DNA of 64,000 nucleotides from Variovorax sp. dw_308 (GTDB taxonomy: Bacteria; Pseudomonadota; Gammaproteobacteria; Burkholderiales; Burkholderiaceae_C): NCBI RefSeq assembly GCF_019207085.1, contig NZ_JAATOM010000001.1:558001-622000 (forward strand), read 5' to 3'. The position numbers and the translations under genes were made by a program. This document shows positions 10,383 through 18,834 of this stretch, piece after piece. The number at the start of each line of letters is the position of its first letter. Within the stretch, counting starts at the first letter, position 1. The notes under the pieces were generated by a model. It did not search any database and was not told the origin of the DNA. It saw only the letters and a program-made list of their open reading frames with translations.

Positions 10383-10420
10383 TCGCGGAGAGGCGCGGGG
10401 CGGTCTGGCAAGGGCGTTGA
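10381..10420 (+). pseudogene. 3'-end relic of the livHM-linked crotonase gene
   Basis: About 33 of 40 bases match 2297-2336, the end of the intact crotonase gene. In frame it reads FAERRGAVWQGR-stop against FAEKRTAVWQGR-stop. The rest of the gene is absent; to the left the sequence belongs to the gntR relic. Together the two relics form a junction marking where the second cassette begins. Confidence 0.82.
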
Positions 10421-10433
10421 AGCTGGGGCCTTG

Positions 10434-10655
10434 ATGCTTCATTGCGCGCGATCCGGCCATGAGGAAAATTTCCAGATTGGCGACGACATGCGAGCTGCGC
10501 TCCAGCGGTACCGGGCGGCTTTCGACGCCAACGACTTCGCGGCCAGGCACGCGATCTGCGCCGTCACCGAGGCGATGTCGATTGGCCATTTGTCAGACCT
10601 GACCCGTCGCCAGCGCACGGTCATGCCGGTTTCCTACAAGCTGCGCTCGGACTGA
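10434..10655 (+). CDS. small hypothetical ORF in the relic region (doubtful)
   Basis: A 73-codon ORF beginning at ATG 10434 (alternative ATG 10488, 55 aa), with no recognised domain, signal peptide or clear ribosome site. It contains MRAALQRYRAAFDANDF and ends VMPVSYKLRSD. It lies between the crotonase relic and the second LuxR gene. The predicted protein has ordinary composition, but nothing else supports expression. It could be a decayed fragment of a longer gene. Confidence 0.25.
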   Translation: MLHCARSGHEENFQIGDDMRAALQRYRAAFDANDFAARHAICAVTEAMSIGHLSDLTRRQRTVMPVSYKLRSD

Positions 10656-10711
10656 GCAGGCGCGAAATCCTGCCAGCGCCTAAGGTGGGACCCATACCTC
10701 AGGAGCGCCCA

Positions 10712-11473
10712 ATGACCGATTTCCTGGCCAAGTCCTCGGTGGCGAGCTCGAACGCACTGTTCCCGGATGCGAGCAACGAGTCGCTGACCGACAGATGTTC
10801 ATCCGACTTCTTCGATCCGCCCGCCGCGCCCCGATCGACTGTCGCAGCGCCCGCCACGCGGATCGTCATCGGCATGCCCTCGCCGACACTGGTGTGCGGA
10901 CTGAGGTCGCTGCTGCTGCTGTCAGGCATCGCCACCTTGACAGGCTCATCGACCTCCATCGAAGGCTTCCTGGCCTGCTGCTCCCGGGATGGTGCGGCCG
11001 TCGCGCTTGTCGATCCCGCGCTGGGCAACATGCCGATGCGCGACTTCATGAAATCGATCCGGATGGCCGCGCCGAAACTGCGTGTCATCCTGATGACTGA
11101 TCTGCATCAGCCCCACGTCGTTCGAGAAGCGATCAGAACGGGCGCCAGCGCGATCATCGAGAGAACGGCCGATGCCCGCGAGATCCATGCGGCGGTATCG
11201 GCAGTCGCGCAAGGCAGCCGATACATCGCGCCAACGGTCGCGGTCCAACTGGCGGAAGCGCTCACGCTGATGGACCTGACGAACCGCGAGACCGAGGTGC
11301 TTGCCCTGCTGTCGCAGGGCGAGTGCAACAAGAACATCGCGCGAGGCTTGGGTGTGACGGTCGGCACTGCAAAGAGCCATGTGCGGGCGATCATGAACAA
11401 GCTTGGCGCGCGCTCGCGGACCGAGGCCGTACACAAGGCGTATCGCCTCGGCATGGTCTGCCTGGACCATTGA
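10712..11473 (+). CDS. LuxR-family regulator with degenerate receiver
   Basis: A 253-aa regulator: a roughly 45-residue N-terminal extension, a receiver-like domain that has lost the acidic pair (IVIGMPSP) and the Lys (ASAIIERTAD) but keeps an Asp in VALVDPALG, and a C-terminal LuxR HTH (LTNRETEVLALLSQGECNKN...GTAKSHVRAIMNKLGARS). The start at 10712 follows AGGAG. Because the phosphorylation pocket is incomplete it may work without a kinase. Downstream genes for a cupin and a CMD protein follow on the same strand after 36 bp and may be its targets. Confidence 0.9.
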   Translation: MTDFLAKSSVASSNALFPDASNESLTDRCSSDFFDPPAAPRSTVAAPATRIVIGMPSPTLVCGLRSLLLLSGIATLTGSSTSIEGFLACCSRDGAAVALVDPALGNMPMRDFMKSIRMAAPKLRVILMTDLHQPHVVREAIRTGASAIIERTADAREIHAAVSAVAQGSRYIAPTVAVQLAEALTLMDLTNRETEVLALLSQGECNKNIARGLGVTVGTAKSHVRAIMNKLGARSRTEAVHKAYRLGMVCLDH

Positions 11474-11509
11474 CCAGGCCTCGCCTTTTCGACATCTCAG
11501 GAGAAGCTC

Positions 11510-11914
11510 GTGAAGCTATTGATTCACTTCGCTGCACTCGCCTGCACCTTCGGCTGCATGGCGGCATCCGCTGCGCCGCCCTCGGAAAACGTGACGCCGC
11601 TGCTTGGCCAGCCGATCGCCAATCTCCCCGGCAAGACGTTCACTTCCGCGGTCGTCGAATTCCCTCCCGGCGCGAAGGCCGGACCGCATCGGCATGGCGA
11701 AGCGTTCGTGTACGCCTATGTGCTCTCGGGCAGCGTACGCAGCCAGCTCGACGACACGCCGGCGAAGGTCTATCGCGCCGGAGAGAACTGGTACGAAGCG
11801 CCTGGCGCTCACCACGTGCTGACGGAGAACGCCAGCCGCACGAAAGCGGCGCGCCTTCTGGTGGTGTTCGTCGGCCCGACCGGCGCGCCGCTCAAGGTTC
11901 CAGACCCTCGCTGA
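11510..11914 (+). CDS. exported cupin-domain protein
   Basis: A 134-aa protein with a signal peptide (residues 1 to about 22, ending AASAA) and a single cupin barrel. Metal-binding motif GPHRHGEAFVYAYVLSG supplies His/His/Glu; a second histidine lies in APGAHHVL. A periplasmic metal-dependent enzyme or sensor is likely; the reaction is not known. It is 12 bp upstream of a carboxymuconolactone-decarboxylase-family gene, a pairing seen often in proteobacteria in redox or detoxification contexts. Confidence 0.85.
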   Translation: MKLLIHFAALACTFGCMAASAAPPSENVTPLLGQPIANLPGKTFTSAVVEFPPGAKAGPHRHGEAFVYAYVLSGSVRSQLDDTPAKVYRAGENWYEAPGAHHVLTENASRTKAARLLVVFVGPTGAPLKVPDPR

Positions 11915-11926
11915 AAGGAGATTCCC

Positions 11927-12385
11927 ATGACCCAACGCCTCGATCACCTCGCCTTGACGCCTGAAGGAATGCGCGGGCTCAACGGCCTCTACCACCACGT
12001 CGTCACCAAGTCTGGCCTGCCGCAGATGTTGATCGACCTGGTCTATCTGCGCGCGTCGCAGATCAATGGCTGCGCCTATTGCATCGCCATGCATTCACGG
12101 GATTTGTTGAAGGCCGAGATGCCGGTTCAAAAACTGATGCTGCTGTCGGCGTGGCGCGAAACGGCCGGGCTGTTCGATGCGAGGGAGCAGGCCGCGTTGC
12201 GCTGGGCCGAGGCCGTGACGCTGATCTCGGAACAGGGCGCGCCCGATGCCGACTATGAAGCGGCGATGGCCCAGTTCTCGCCGAAGGAACTGGTCGAGCT
12301 GACCCTCGCGATCGGCGTCATCAACGCCTACAACCGCATGGCGATCAGCTTTCGTCGCACGCCGGAGGGCGTGCCCGCGTCATGA
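11927..12385 (+). CDS. carboxymuconolactone decarboxylase family (AhpD-like) protein
   Basis: A 152-aa member of the CMD/AhpD alkylhydroperoxidase-like family. It has the redox-active motif CAYCIAMHSRDL in the middle of the protein, followed by helices matching the family. AhpD-like proteins use this CxxC with a nearby His for peroxide reduction or disulfide exchange. Good ribosome site (AAAGGAG) seven bases before ATG. It lies in an operon with the exported cupin. It is convergent with the hydrolase gene that follows. Confidence 0.9.
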   Translation: MTQRLDHLALTPEGMRGLNGLYHHVVTKSGLPQMLIDLVYLRASQINGCAYCIAMHSRDLLKAEMPVQKLMLLSAWRETAGLFDAREQAALRWAEAVTLISEQGAPDADYEAAMAQFSPKELVELTLAIGVINAYNRMAISFRRTPEGVPAS

Positions 12386-12435
12386 CAGCGCATCTCGCCG
12401 TTCGCATCGAATGATCGGCGGCGGCAGGGCATGCC

Positions 12436-13239
12436 TCACATCCCGTGTGCCTTCAGCCACGCGATGCAGGCCGCCGCGACATCGTGCCAGCCATGGTCGA
12501 TGGTCAGCGAATGGCCCCGGCCTTCGAACTGCCTGAGTTCGGTGACAGCCGTCGAGTCACGGTATTGGCGGAAGGTGGCCTGGGTCGTGACGTCGGGCAC
12601 CGTGTGATCCGCCGTGCCGGAGATCAGGAGCAGCGGACCGCGGGAATCGTTGCGCGTATCGACCTTGGCTGGCGAATGAAGCGTGAAATTCGCCAGCGCC
12701 ACTTCGAACAGCCCGCGCGCCGGAGACGGGATGCTCCACCTTTCGTGGAGGGCATCGGACTCCTGCTCGCTCAGGGCGTTGCCGAATCCGTAGCGAAACT
12801 CGCTCGTTGTCAGCGACACCGCGCGGTGCTTGTTGAATGGATTGCCAAGCGCCGGCAGGGCAGACCGCAACTGCGCGAGCGGCAGGGGCAGCACACCCTT
12901 GATCTGCGCCGGGTCGATTGCGATCGCGGCTCGCCCGACGCCCTGGCCGAGCAGCTTTTCCGCGATCAGGCCGCCGAACGAATGGCCGACCAGGATCGGC
13001 GGCGCGGGCAGCGCGTCGACGATCTGGCCGAAGTGCGCGACGAGGTCGTCGATGCCGCGGTCGGCGACAGCTTCGGGCGACTCGCGCGAGGCGGCCACCG
13101 TCGCGGGTTCGCCGGGCCAACCCGGCGCCGTCGACGCATAGCCGGCCTCGTCGAACAGCCGAAGCCATGGCTCCCAACTGCTCGCATGCAGCCAGAGGCC
13201 ATGAATGAAGACGACGGGCGTGCGGGTGTCGGTGGTCAT
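12436..13239 (-). CDS. alpha/beta hydrolase
   Basis: A 267-aa alpha/beta-fold hydrolase with oxyanion region VVFIHGLWLHASSW, nucleophile elbow GHSFGG, acid near SGTADHTVP and catalytic His in GRGHSLTID. No signal peptide. The start at 13239 follows AAGGA (nine bases); the frame extends upstream without support. The substrate cannot be assigned. It lies between the CMD gene (convergent) and the efflux operon (same strand, 103 bp upstream). Confidence 0.85.
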   Translation of the reverse strand: MTTDTRTPVVFIHGLWLHASSWEPWLRLFDEAGYASTAPGWPGEPATVAASRESPEAVADRGIDDLVAHFGQIVDALPAPPILVGHSFGGLIAEKLLGQGVGRAAIAIDPAQIKGVLPLPLAQLRSALPALGNPFNKHRAVSLTTSEFRYGFGNALSEQESDALHERWSIPSPARGLFEVALANFTLHSPAKVDTRNDSRGPLLLISGTADHTVPDVTTQATFRQYRDSTAVTELRQFEGRGHSLTIDHGWHDVAAACIAWLKAHGM

Positions 13240-13342
13240 GTCGATTTCCTTGGGTCTGGTATGGGCAGGGGAGGGCTCCACTGTCGCGGTGCGACGGACA
13301 TTTCACAACGATTTCCCTTCTGAACGCCAATAAGCCGCAGCG

Positions 13343-14758
13343 TCAGCGCCAGCCACCGCCAAGCGCCTTGAACAGGCTGACCTGGCTGTCGATGATCCGG
13401 GTGTCGGCGGCAGCCAGCACGGCGCGCGCAACGAGCAGGGTCTGCTCGACGGTGAGCAGGTCGAGTTGGCTCAGCGCCCCCTCCCGGCGCCGAATTCCCG
13501 ACAGGCGATAGGCGTCCGCCGCGTGCGCCTCGGCATCGGCCAGCGACGCACGACGCTGCGTCTCGGCGTTGCATGCGGTGATGGCCTGCTCGACTTCCTT
13601 CAACGCCCGCAGCACGGTGCCGTCGAAGTTCGCCAGCGCAGCCGCGGCCGCCGCGTCGCTTTGGGCAATGCGCGCGCGGGCGACGGCCTGGTCCGGAAAG
13701 CTCCACGAAATCAACGGCCCGATGGCGAAGCTGACGGCATTCGAGCTTCTCAGCACCTCGTTGTTCGCAAAGCCGAGGCTCGCACCAAGGCTCACGCGCG
13801 GGTAGAGCGCCGCCGTCGCGACGCCGATGCGCGTGGTGGCCGCAGCCAGGCGACGCTCGGCCTGGCGAACATCGGGCCGACGCGCCAGCAGTGCGGCACC
13901 GTCCCCTGTCGGCAGTGGCATCGGCAGGCGCGCTGTCGTGCTTCCCTGCGCGACTTCGAACGGCGCCTCGGCGGGCACCCGTCCGAGCAGCGCCGCAAGT
14001 TCGAACAACGCGGCCTGACGCCGCCCCTCGAAGGCGGGCAATTGCGAGCGGGCCTGGTCGGCCAGCACGCGCACGCGGGCGACATCGAAATCGGATGCTG
14101 CGCCCTCGGCGGCCTGGCGCGCGACGATCGCCAGCGCCTGTTCCGCGATCGCGACCGATCGCTGTGCGACGTCGAGCTCACGGCCGGCGCTGCGCACCGT
14201 CTGATAGGCGCGCGTGGTCTCCGCCGCGACCGCCACGCGTGCCACGTCACGCATCGCCGCGGTCGCCTCCACATCGAAGCTGGACGCAGCGATCGAACCC
14301 GCGACACGGCCGTAGAGATCGATTTCGTAGCCGACATCGATCCCGCCGAGCAGGGTCGTCAGGTTCTCGGCATGGCCCTTGAAGGCGGCGGCGATCGAAT
14401 TCGCGATCAGGTTGCGGCCATAGACGGCGCCCGAAGTCAGCGTGGTGGTCGGATAGCGTCCGGCGCGGGCCTCCTGCCACACGGCCTCCGCGAGCGCCAG
14501 GTTGGCCGCAGCGACGGCCAGGTCGGTGTTCCGGTCCAGGGCTTCGGTCACGAGGCGGGCAAGGGCGTCGTCGTCGTAGAGGCGCCACCAGGCATCGGGT
14601 GCCTCGCTGGCCGCCTCGGCATCCGGCAATGCGCTCACGAAGGCGCCAGCGGACCTGGCGGGCAACGGCGGCTGCCTGAATTCCGGTCCCAGCGTGCAGC
14701 CCGAGATCGCGGCCATCGAGGCCATCGCGACGATCGCGATCGGTCGACGGGCCTTCAC
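13343..14758 (-). CDS. RND/EmrAB-type outer-membrane factor lipoprotein (NodT family)
   Basis: A 471-aa outer-membrane efflux channel. A lipoprotein signal ends at AAISGC (Cys21). Two OEP-type repeats, heavy in Ala/Glu coiled-coil, follow, with typical LARRPDVRQAERRLAAA and LYPRVSLGASLG motifs. Start is GTG 14758, overlapping the MFS stop (GTGA). It is the last gene of the HlyD-MFS-NodT tripartite pump and provides the exit duct through the outer membrane. Confidence 0.93.
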   Translation of the reverse strand: MKARRPIAIVAMASMAAISGCTLGPEFRQPPLPARSAGAFVSALPDAEAASEAPDAWWRLYDDDALARLVTEALDRNTDLAVAAANLALAEAVWQEARAGRYPTTTLTSGAVYGRNLIANSIAAAFKGHAENLTTLLGGIDVGYEIDLYGRVAGSIAASSFDVEATAAMRDVARVAVAAETTRAYQTVRSAGRELDVAQRSVAIAEQALAIVARQAAEGAASDFDVARVRVLADQARSQLPAFEGRRQAALFELAALLGRVPAEAPFEVAQGSTTARLPMPLPTGDGAALLARRPDVRQAERRLAAATTRIGVATAALYPRVSLGASLGFANNEVLRSSNAVSFAIGPLISWSFPDQAVARARIAQSDAAAAAALANFDGTVLRALKEVEQAITACNAETQRRASLADAEAHAADAYRLSGIRRREGALSQLDLLTVEQTLLVARAVLAAADTRIIDSQVSLFKALGGGWR

Positions 14759-16341
14759 GTTCCGCCCCCGCGCCAGCGCAGGACATGCGGCGAGGCCGGC
14801 CCCTTGGGTGGCGCATCGAGTGCGAGCAGCAGCCAGAACGCGAGTGCCGTGCTGGCCGCGATGAGCCCGAATCCCTCGATGCAGGCCTGGAGGTTGGCCT
14901 GCGTGCGCACCGCCTGCGCGAGCAGTGCCGTCGATCTTGCCAATGCCGCACCCGCGCCTTGAGGTGCAACACCAAGGCCCGCGCCGATGCCCTGCAAGCG
15001 CGCCAGCGTGCCGACCGCGCCGGCCTGGACATGATTGCCGAAGACATGCGATGCCAGTTGCTCGCTGGTCCGCACGAAGGTCACGGCAAAGGCGAAGCCG
15101 ACCTCGGCGCCGAACAGGCGGGCGATCTGGATCATCACGCTGAAGGTCGGAATGTCGGGCGGCTTCAGGTTCAGCACGCCGATGAAGATCGCGGCGCTGA
15201 TGGCGCAGGTCTGTCCGAGGGCCTGGAGCAACTGGGTCGGCAGGAAGTCGGCGCTCGACCAGGAGGCCGTCAGGCCGTTGGACGTGATGGCGCAGGCGCT
15301 GCCGATCATCGCGATGCCGGTGAAGGCGACCCATCGTGGATCGACATGGCGCAGCAGCAGCACGGCCAGCGGGACCGCGACCAACTGCGGCAGCGCGAGC
15401 CAGAGCAGTACGGCGCCGACCTCGGGCGGACGGAAGCCGCGCACGGCGGTCAGGAACTGCGGCACCAGGAAGCCGGTGCCCAGCGATGCGAAGCGGACCT
15501 CGATCACCAGCAGCAGCAGGATCGGGAGGTAGCCTCGCGTGAGCAGCCTCACGTCGATCCAGGGCTGTGGCGTGATCGACTCGTGCACGAAGAAGGCGAC
15601 CACCAGCGAGCTGCCGCCCACCAGCAGCGCGACGACCAGGCCCGACGCCAGCCAGTCGAGACGATTGCCCTGGTCCAGCGCGGCATAGAGCAGCCCGAAG
15701 CCGAGCGAGGCAGAGGCCATGCCGAACCAGTCCGCGTCCCGCGCGGCCTTGCGATCCACCGGTTCGCGCGGCATGCCGAAGTGCACGCAGAAAGCCATCG
15801 CGACCGCAAGCGGCAGGTTCTGCCAGAAGATCCACTGCCACGAGAGGCGGTCGACGTAGAAGCCCTCGACCGATGCCGCGATGTTCAGCGAGGCCTCGAT
15901 GTTGAGCGCATAGAGCGCGATGCCGAGTGCCCAGTAGCGCGGCGGCAGGTTGCGCAACACGAACATGATGGTCAGCGGCATGAAGCAGCCCGAGCCGAGG
16001 CCACCGATGAACTGGAGCGCGAGCAGGGGAGCGATACCGCGGCTGAAGGGCGCGAGTGCCGAGGCGGTCGCGAACACCACGCAACCGGCCAGCAGCACCC
16101 GCCGCGGGCCGAACACGGTCGCGGCCCAGACCGCCAGCGGCGCGACCATCATCTGCGCGGCCGTCTGCGCCGTCGTGAGCCATGCTGCATCGTCGAAGCC
16201 CAGGCCCATCGCACCGCGGATGTCGGCGAGGCCGAAGGTCGACAGCCGGCCGTTGAGCGTCGAGACGAAGGCGCCGAGCAGCACCGCGCCCAGGCCCAGC
16301 AGGGGCGGCGCCTGCGGACGCGACGCGGCTGCCGGTGTCAT
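14755..16341 (-). CDS. MFS efflux transporter, DHA2/EmrB-like
   Basis: A 528-aa inner-membrane drug/proton antiporter with about 14 predicted hydrophobic segments, as in EmrB. The region FGPRRVLLAGCVVF occupies the position of the MFS loop 2-3 motif. ATG 16341 overlaps the adaptor stop (ATGA) and its own stop overlaps the NodT start (GTGA), so the three genes are tightly coupled. Substrate unknown; the neighbouring catalase-like and CMD genes hint at toxic aromatic or oxidising compounds, only as inference. Confidence 0.93.
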   Translation of the reverse strand: MTPAAASRPQAPPLLGLGAVLLGAFVSTLNGRLSTFGLADIRGAMGLGFDDAAWLTTAQTAAQMMVAPLAVWAATVFGPRRVLLAGCVVFATASALAPFSRGIAPLLALQFIGGLGSGCFMPLTIMFVLRNLPPRYWALGIALYALNIEASLNIAASVEGFYVDRLSWQWIFWQNLPLAVAMAFCVHFGMPREPVDRKAARDADWFGMASASLGFGLLYAALDQGNRLDWLASGLVVALLVGGSSLVVAFFVHESITPQPWIDVRLLTRGYLPILLLLVIEVRFASLGTGFLVPQFLTAVRGFRPPEVGAVLLWLALPQLVAVPLAVLLLRHVDPRWVAFTGIAMIGSACAITSNGLTASWSSADFLPTQLLQALGQTCAISAAIFIGVLNLKPPDIPTFSVMIQIARLFGAEVGFAFAVTFVRTSEQLASHVFGNHVQAGAVGTLARLQGIGAGLGVAPQGAGAALARSTALLAQAVRTQANLQACIEGFGLIAASTALAFWLLLALDAPPKGPASPHVLRWRGGGT

Positions 16342-17450
16342 TCGTCGGTCCTGACGGAAGCCACGACCGACAGCCCGGGCCGCAGCAGTTCGGCGAGCGA
16401 ACCCTGGTCGTCGAGTGCGATCTTCACGCCCACGCGCTGGACGACCTTGGTGAAGTTGCCGGTCGCGTTGTCGGGCGGCAGCAGCGCGAACTGGGAGCCG
16501 GTGCCCGGTGCGAAGCCGATCACATGCCCCGCCAGGCGCGAGCCGGGGAACGCATCGACGGCGATCTCGCAAGGCTGGCCGATGCGCATGCGGCGGATCT
16601 GCGTTTCCTTGAAATTCGCGAGCACCCACAGGCGGGGCAACGCGGCCAGCACCGCCACCTGCTGCCCGGTCGAGACGTACTGGCCGACGCGCACCTGGCG
16701 CTGCCCCACCACGCCATCGTCAGGCGCGACGATGCGCGTGTAGCCGAGATTGAGGACAGCGATTTCCCGGTTGGCACGGGCGGCCGACAGGGCCGCGTCC
16801 GCCTGCTTGCGCTGTGCCGCCAGCACGTCGAGCTGGCGTTCGGCGGCCGTCGACTGGGCGCGTGACTGTTCGAGCTGCGCGGTGCTCTGCCGCTCGCTGG
16901 TATCGGCGGTCTCGCGCGACTGCTCGGTGCCGGCGCCATCGCTGGCGAGCCGGCGCTGGCGCGACGCCTCGCGCTGGTTGCGCGCAAGCACGGCCTGCGC
17001 GTTCGCGATCACCGCCTGAGCGGCTCGCACGTTGGCATGCTGTAGATCGACCAGTGCACTGTTGTTGGCGAGTGCCGCCAACGCCGCGGCCACGTTGGCA
17101 TCCTGCTGCGCGAGCTGGGCGCGGTAGTCGTCGGGCGCCAGGGCCACCAGCAACTGGCCGCGCCGCACGGCCGCGAAGTCGCCGGCCGGCGCTTCCAGCA
17201 CGTAGCCCGAGACCTTGGCGCCGAGGGGCGTGATATCGGTCTGGAGAAAAGCATCGTCGGTCGTCTGGTGCAGCCTGCCGCCGGTCCATGCGTCCCAGCG
17301 TTGCGCGATCACGAACACCAGCAGCACCAGCGCGACGAGCAAGGCCATGCGGGCGAGGGTGCGCCACGTGCGCGCGACCGGTGCGGGCGGCGTGATCGAC
17401 GCGACCGGCGGTGGGGCCGGTGCGGGCGGAAGCGAAGGGGCGTCGGGCAT
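16338..17450 (-). CDS. HlyD/EmrA-type membrane-fusion adaptor
   Basis: A 370-aa periplasmic adaptor anchored by one N-terminal membrane helix (about residues 36-55) after a proline-rich tail. It then has a biotinyl-lipoyl-like strand (TDDAFLQTDITPLGAKVSGYVLE), a long alpha-helical hairpin rich in Ala/Gln (about 110-230) and the returning barrel (YTRIVAPDDGVVG). The start at 17450 gives normal family length but has no clear ribosome site; an upstream start at 17555 would add an unlikely Ser/Arg-rich tail. First gene of the efflux operon; divergent from the catalase-like gene. Confidence 0.9.
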   Translation of the reverse strand: MPDAPSLPPAPAPPPVASITPPAPVARTWRTLARMALLVALVLLVFVIAQRWDAWTGGRLHQTTDDAFLQTDITPLGAKVSGYVLEAPAGDFAAVRRGQLLVALAPDDYRAQLAQQDANVAAALAALANNSALVDLQHANVRAAQAVIANAQAVLARNQREASRQRRLASDGAGTEQSRETADTSERQSTAQLEQSRAQSTAAERQLDVLAAQRKQADAALSAARANREIAVLNLGYTRIVAPDDGVVGQRQVRVGQYVSTGQQVAVLAALPRLWVLANFKETQIRRMRIGQPCEIAVDAFPGSRLAGHVIGFAPGTGSQFALLPPDNATGNFTKVVQRVGVKIALDDQGSLAELLRPGLSVVASVRTDE

Positions 17451-17666
17451 GGAGATGACTGTGACGCTGGCCGCAAGGTCCTGCGTCCCGCACGAGGTCC
17501 ATGAAAGGCTGCGTCGAAAGACGGAGATTCGCTGTCGCGGCGTCGGTGTCGCCAATGCCTTTGCACGGATTCGTCCAATGGCCCTCGCTTTGTGAAAGAC
17601 GCTCCGGATGACGCCGATGAAGATGGGCAGGCACCACCACTGAACTCACCACCAGGAGCTCCGACC

Positions 17667-18710
17667 ATGCGCAACCAGGACGACTACTTCGACAAGCTGA
17701 ACCTTCGTGCGGCACAACTCGGCGTTGCCACCGCAATGACCATCGCCGGCGTGATGGGAGCGGTCACGCCCGTCCACGCGGAGGCTGCGCCAGATGCGGT
17801 CGTCCCGAACCAGTCGCCGAAGGACCTCGTCGACGCGCTGCACAGCGCTTTCGGCGAACACCACGCCCGCGCCGTGCATGCCAAGGGCGTCATCCTGAAG
17901 GGGACCTTCGTTGCGGATCCCCACGCCAAGTCGCTGTCGAAGGCGCCGATCTTCGCGGCCGGTGGCCCCTTGCCGCTGACCGTCCGCTTCTCGGATTTCA
18001 CAGGCATCCCGGACATTCCCGACACCATTCCCGAAGCCAATCCGCGTGGCTTCGCCGTCAAGATCAAGGCCCGGGACGCGGAGGAATTCGACGTCGTGAC
18101 CCACAGCTTCAACGGTTTTCCCTCACCGACGAGCGACGAGTTCGCGGCCCTGCTGCGCAGCATCGGCGCCAGCGGTCCGGAAGCGGCGCATCCGACGCCG
18201 GTGGAGCGATTCCTGGCCGATCATCCTGTCGCCAAGACCTTCCTGACCACGCAGAAGCCGCCGCCGGTTTCCTACGCGACGGCCGCCTACTTCGGCGTGA
18301 ACGCCCTCAAGTACACCAACGCCGAGGGGAAGGCGGTCTATGTCCGCTATCGCTTCGTGCCAAGGGCCGGTGAGCACTACCTGTCGGCAGACGAGTTGAA
18401 GGCGAAGGGACCGGGCTATCTTCGCGAAGAGATTTCCCAACGCGTCGCGAAAGGTCCGATCGTCTTCGACTGGTTTGCCCAGATCTCGGGTGCCGGCGAC
18501 AAGATCGACGACCCCTCCATCGCCTGGCCCGATGACCGGAAACTCACCAGGCTCGGCACGCTCACCATCGACGCGCTGGCGGACGATGAGGCCACCGACA
18601 AGAAGACGCTCTTTCTCCCGGGCTCGGTGCACGCGGGGATCGAAGCGGCGGATCCGATGCTGACGCTCCGGACCCAGGCCTACCCCATATCGTTTGGCGG
18701 CCGGCAGTAG
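17667..18710 (+). CDS. catalase-family peroxidase, SrpA-like, exported
   Basis: A 347-aa catalase-superfamily haem protein of the short, SrpA-like group. An N-terminal hydrophobic segment ending PVHAEA (about residue 40) suggests export. The distal histidine region is HARAVHAKGVILKGTF, followed by the conserved PLTVRFSDFTG and NPRGFAVK segments; a candidate proximal tyrosine region is further on. It lacks the C-terminal parts of classical catalases and is more likely an organic peroxidase. Start 17667 follows CAGGAG. Divergent from the efflux operon. Confidence 0.9.
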   Translation: MRNQDDYFDKLNLRAAQLGVATAMTIAGVMGAVTPVHAEAAPDAVVPNQSPKDLVDALHSAFGEHHARAVHAKGVILKGTFVADPHAKSLSKAPIFAAGGPLPLTVRFSDFTGIPDIPDTIPEANPRGFAVKIKARDAEEFDVVTHSFNGFPSPTSDEFAALLRSIGASGPEAAHPTPVERFLADHPVAKTFLTTQKPPPVSYATAAYFGVNALKYTNAEGKAVYVRYRFVPRAGEHYLSADELKAKGPGYLREEISQRVAKGPIVFDWFAQISGAGDKIDDPSIAWPDDRKLTRLGTLTIDALADDEATDKKTLFLPGSVHAGIEAADPMLTLRTQAYPISFGGRQ

Positions 18711-18757
18711 CGGTCGGGAGGGCCCACTCGCCGACACGCTGCTTCGGCATCCGTTTG

Positions 18758-18769
18758 TGTCAGCTGACA
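18758..18769. promoter_or_regulatory. TGTCA-GC-TGACA palindrome upstream of the giant kinase gene
   Basis: A perfect 12-bp palindrome TGTCAGCTGACA lies 66 bp upstream of the chosen start of the giant kinase gene. The same TGTCA-N2-(T/C)GACA pattern occurs twice between the divergent receiver and AraC genes (26860-26871 and 26912-26923). I infer an operator for a regulator of this module, possibly the OmpR- or AraC-type protein encoded beside it. Confidence 0.5.
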
Positions 18770-18834
18770 TCGGCTTTCCGAAGATTCCATCGCTGACCAT
18801 ACACACCATCGGCGAATGCGCGTCCAATTCGTGC

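Noticed and set aside
14785..16743. 652-codon plus-strand open frame
   Set aside because: Antisense to the MFS and adaptor genes; composition is low-complexity Arg/Gln/His.
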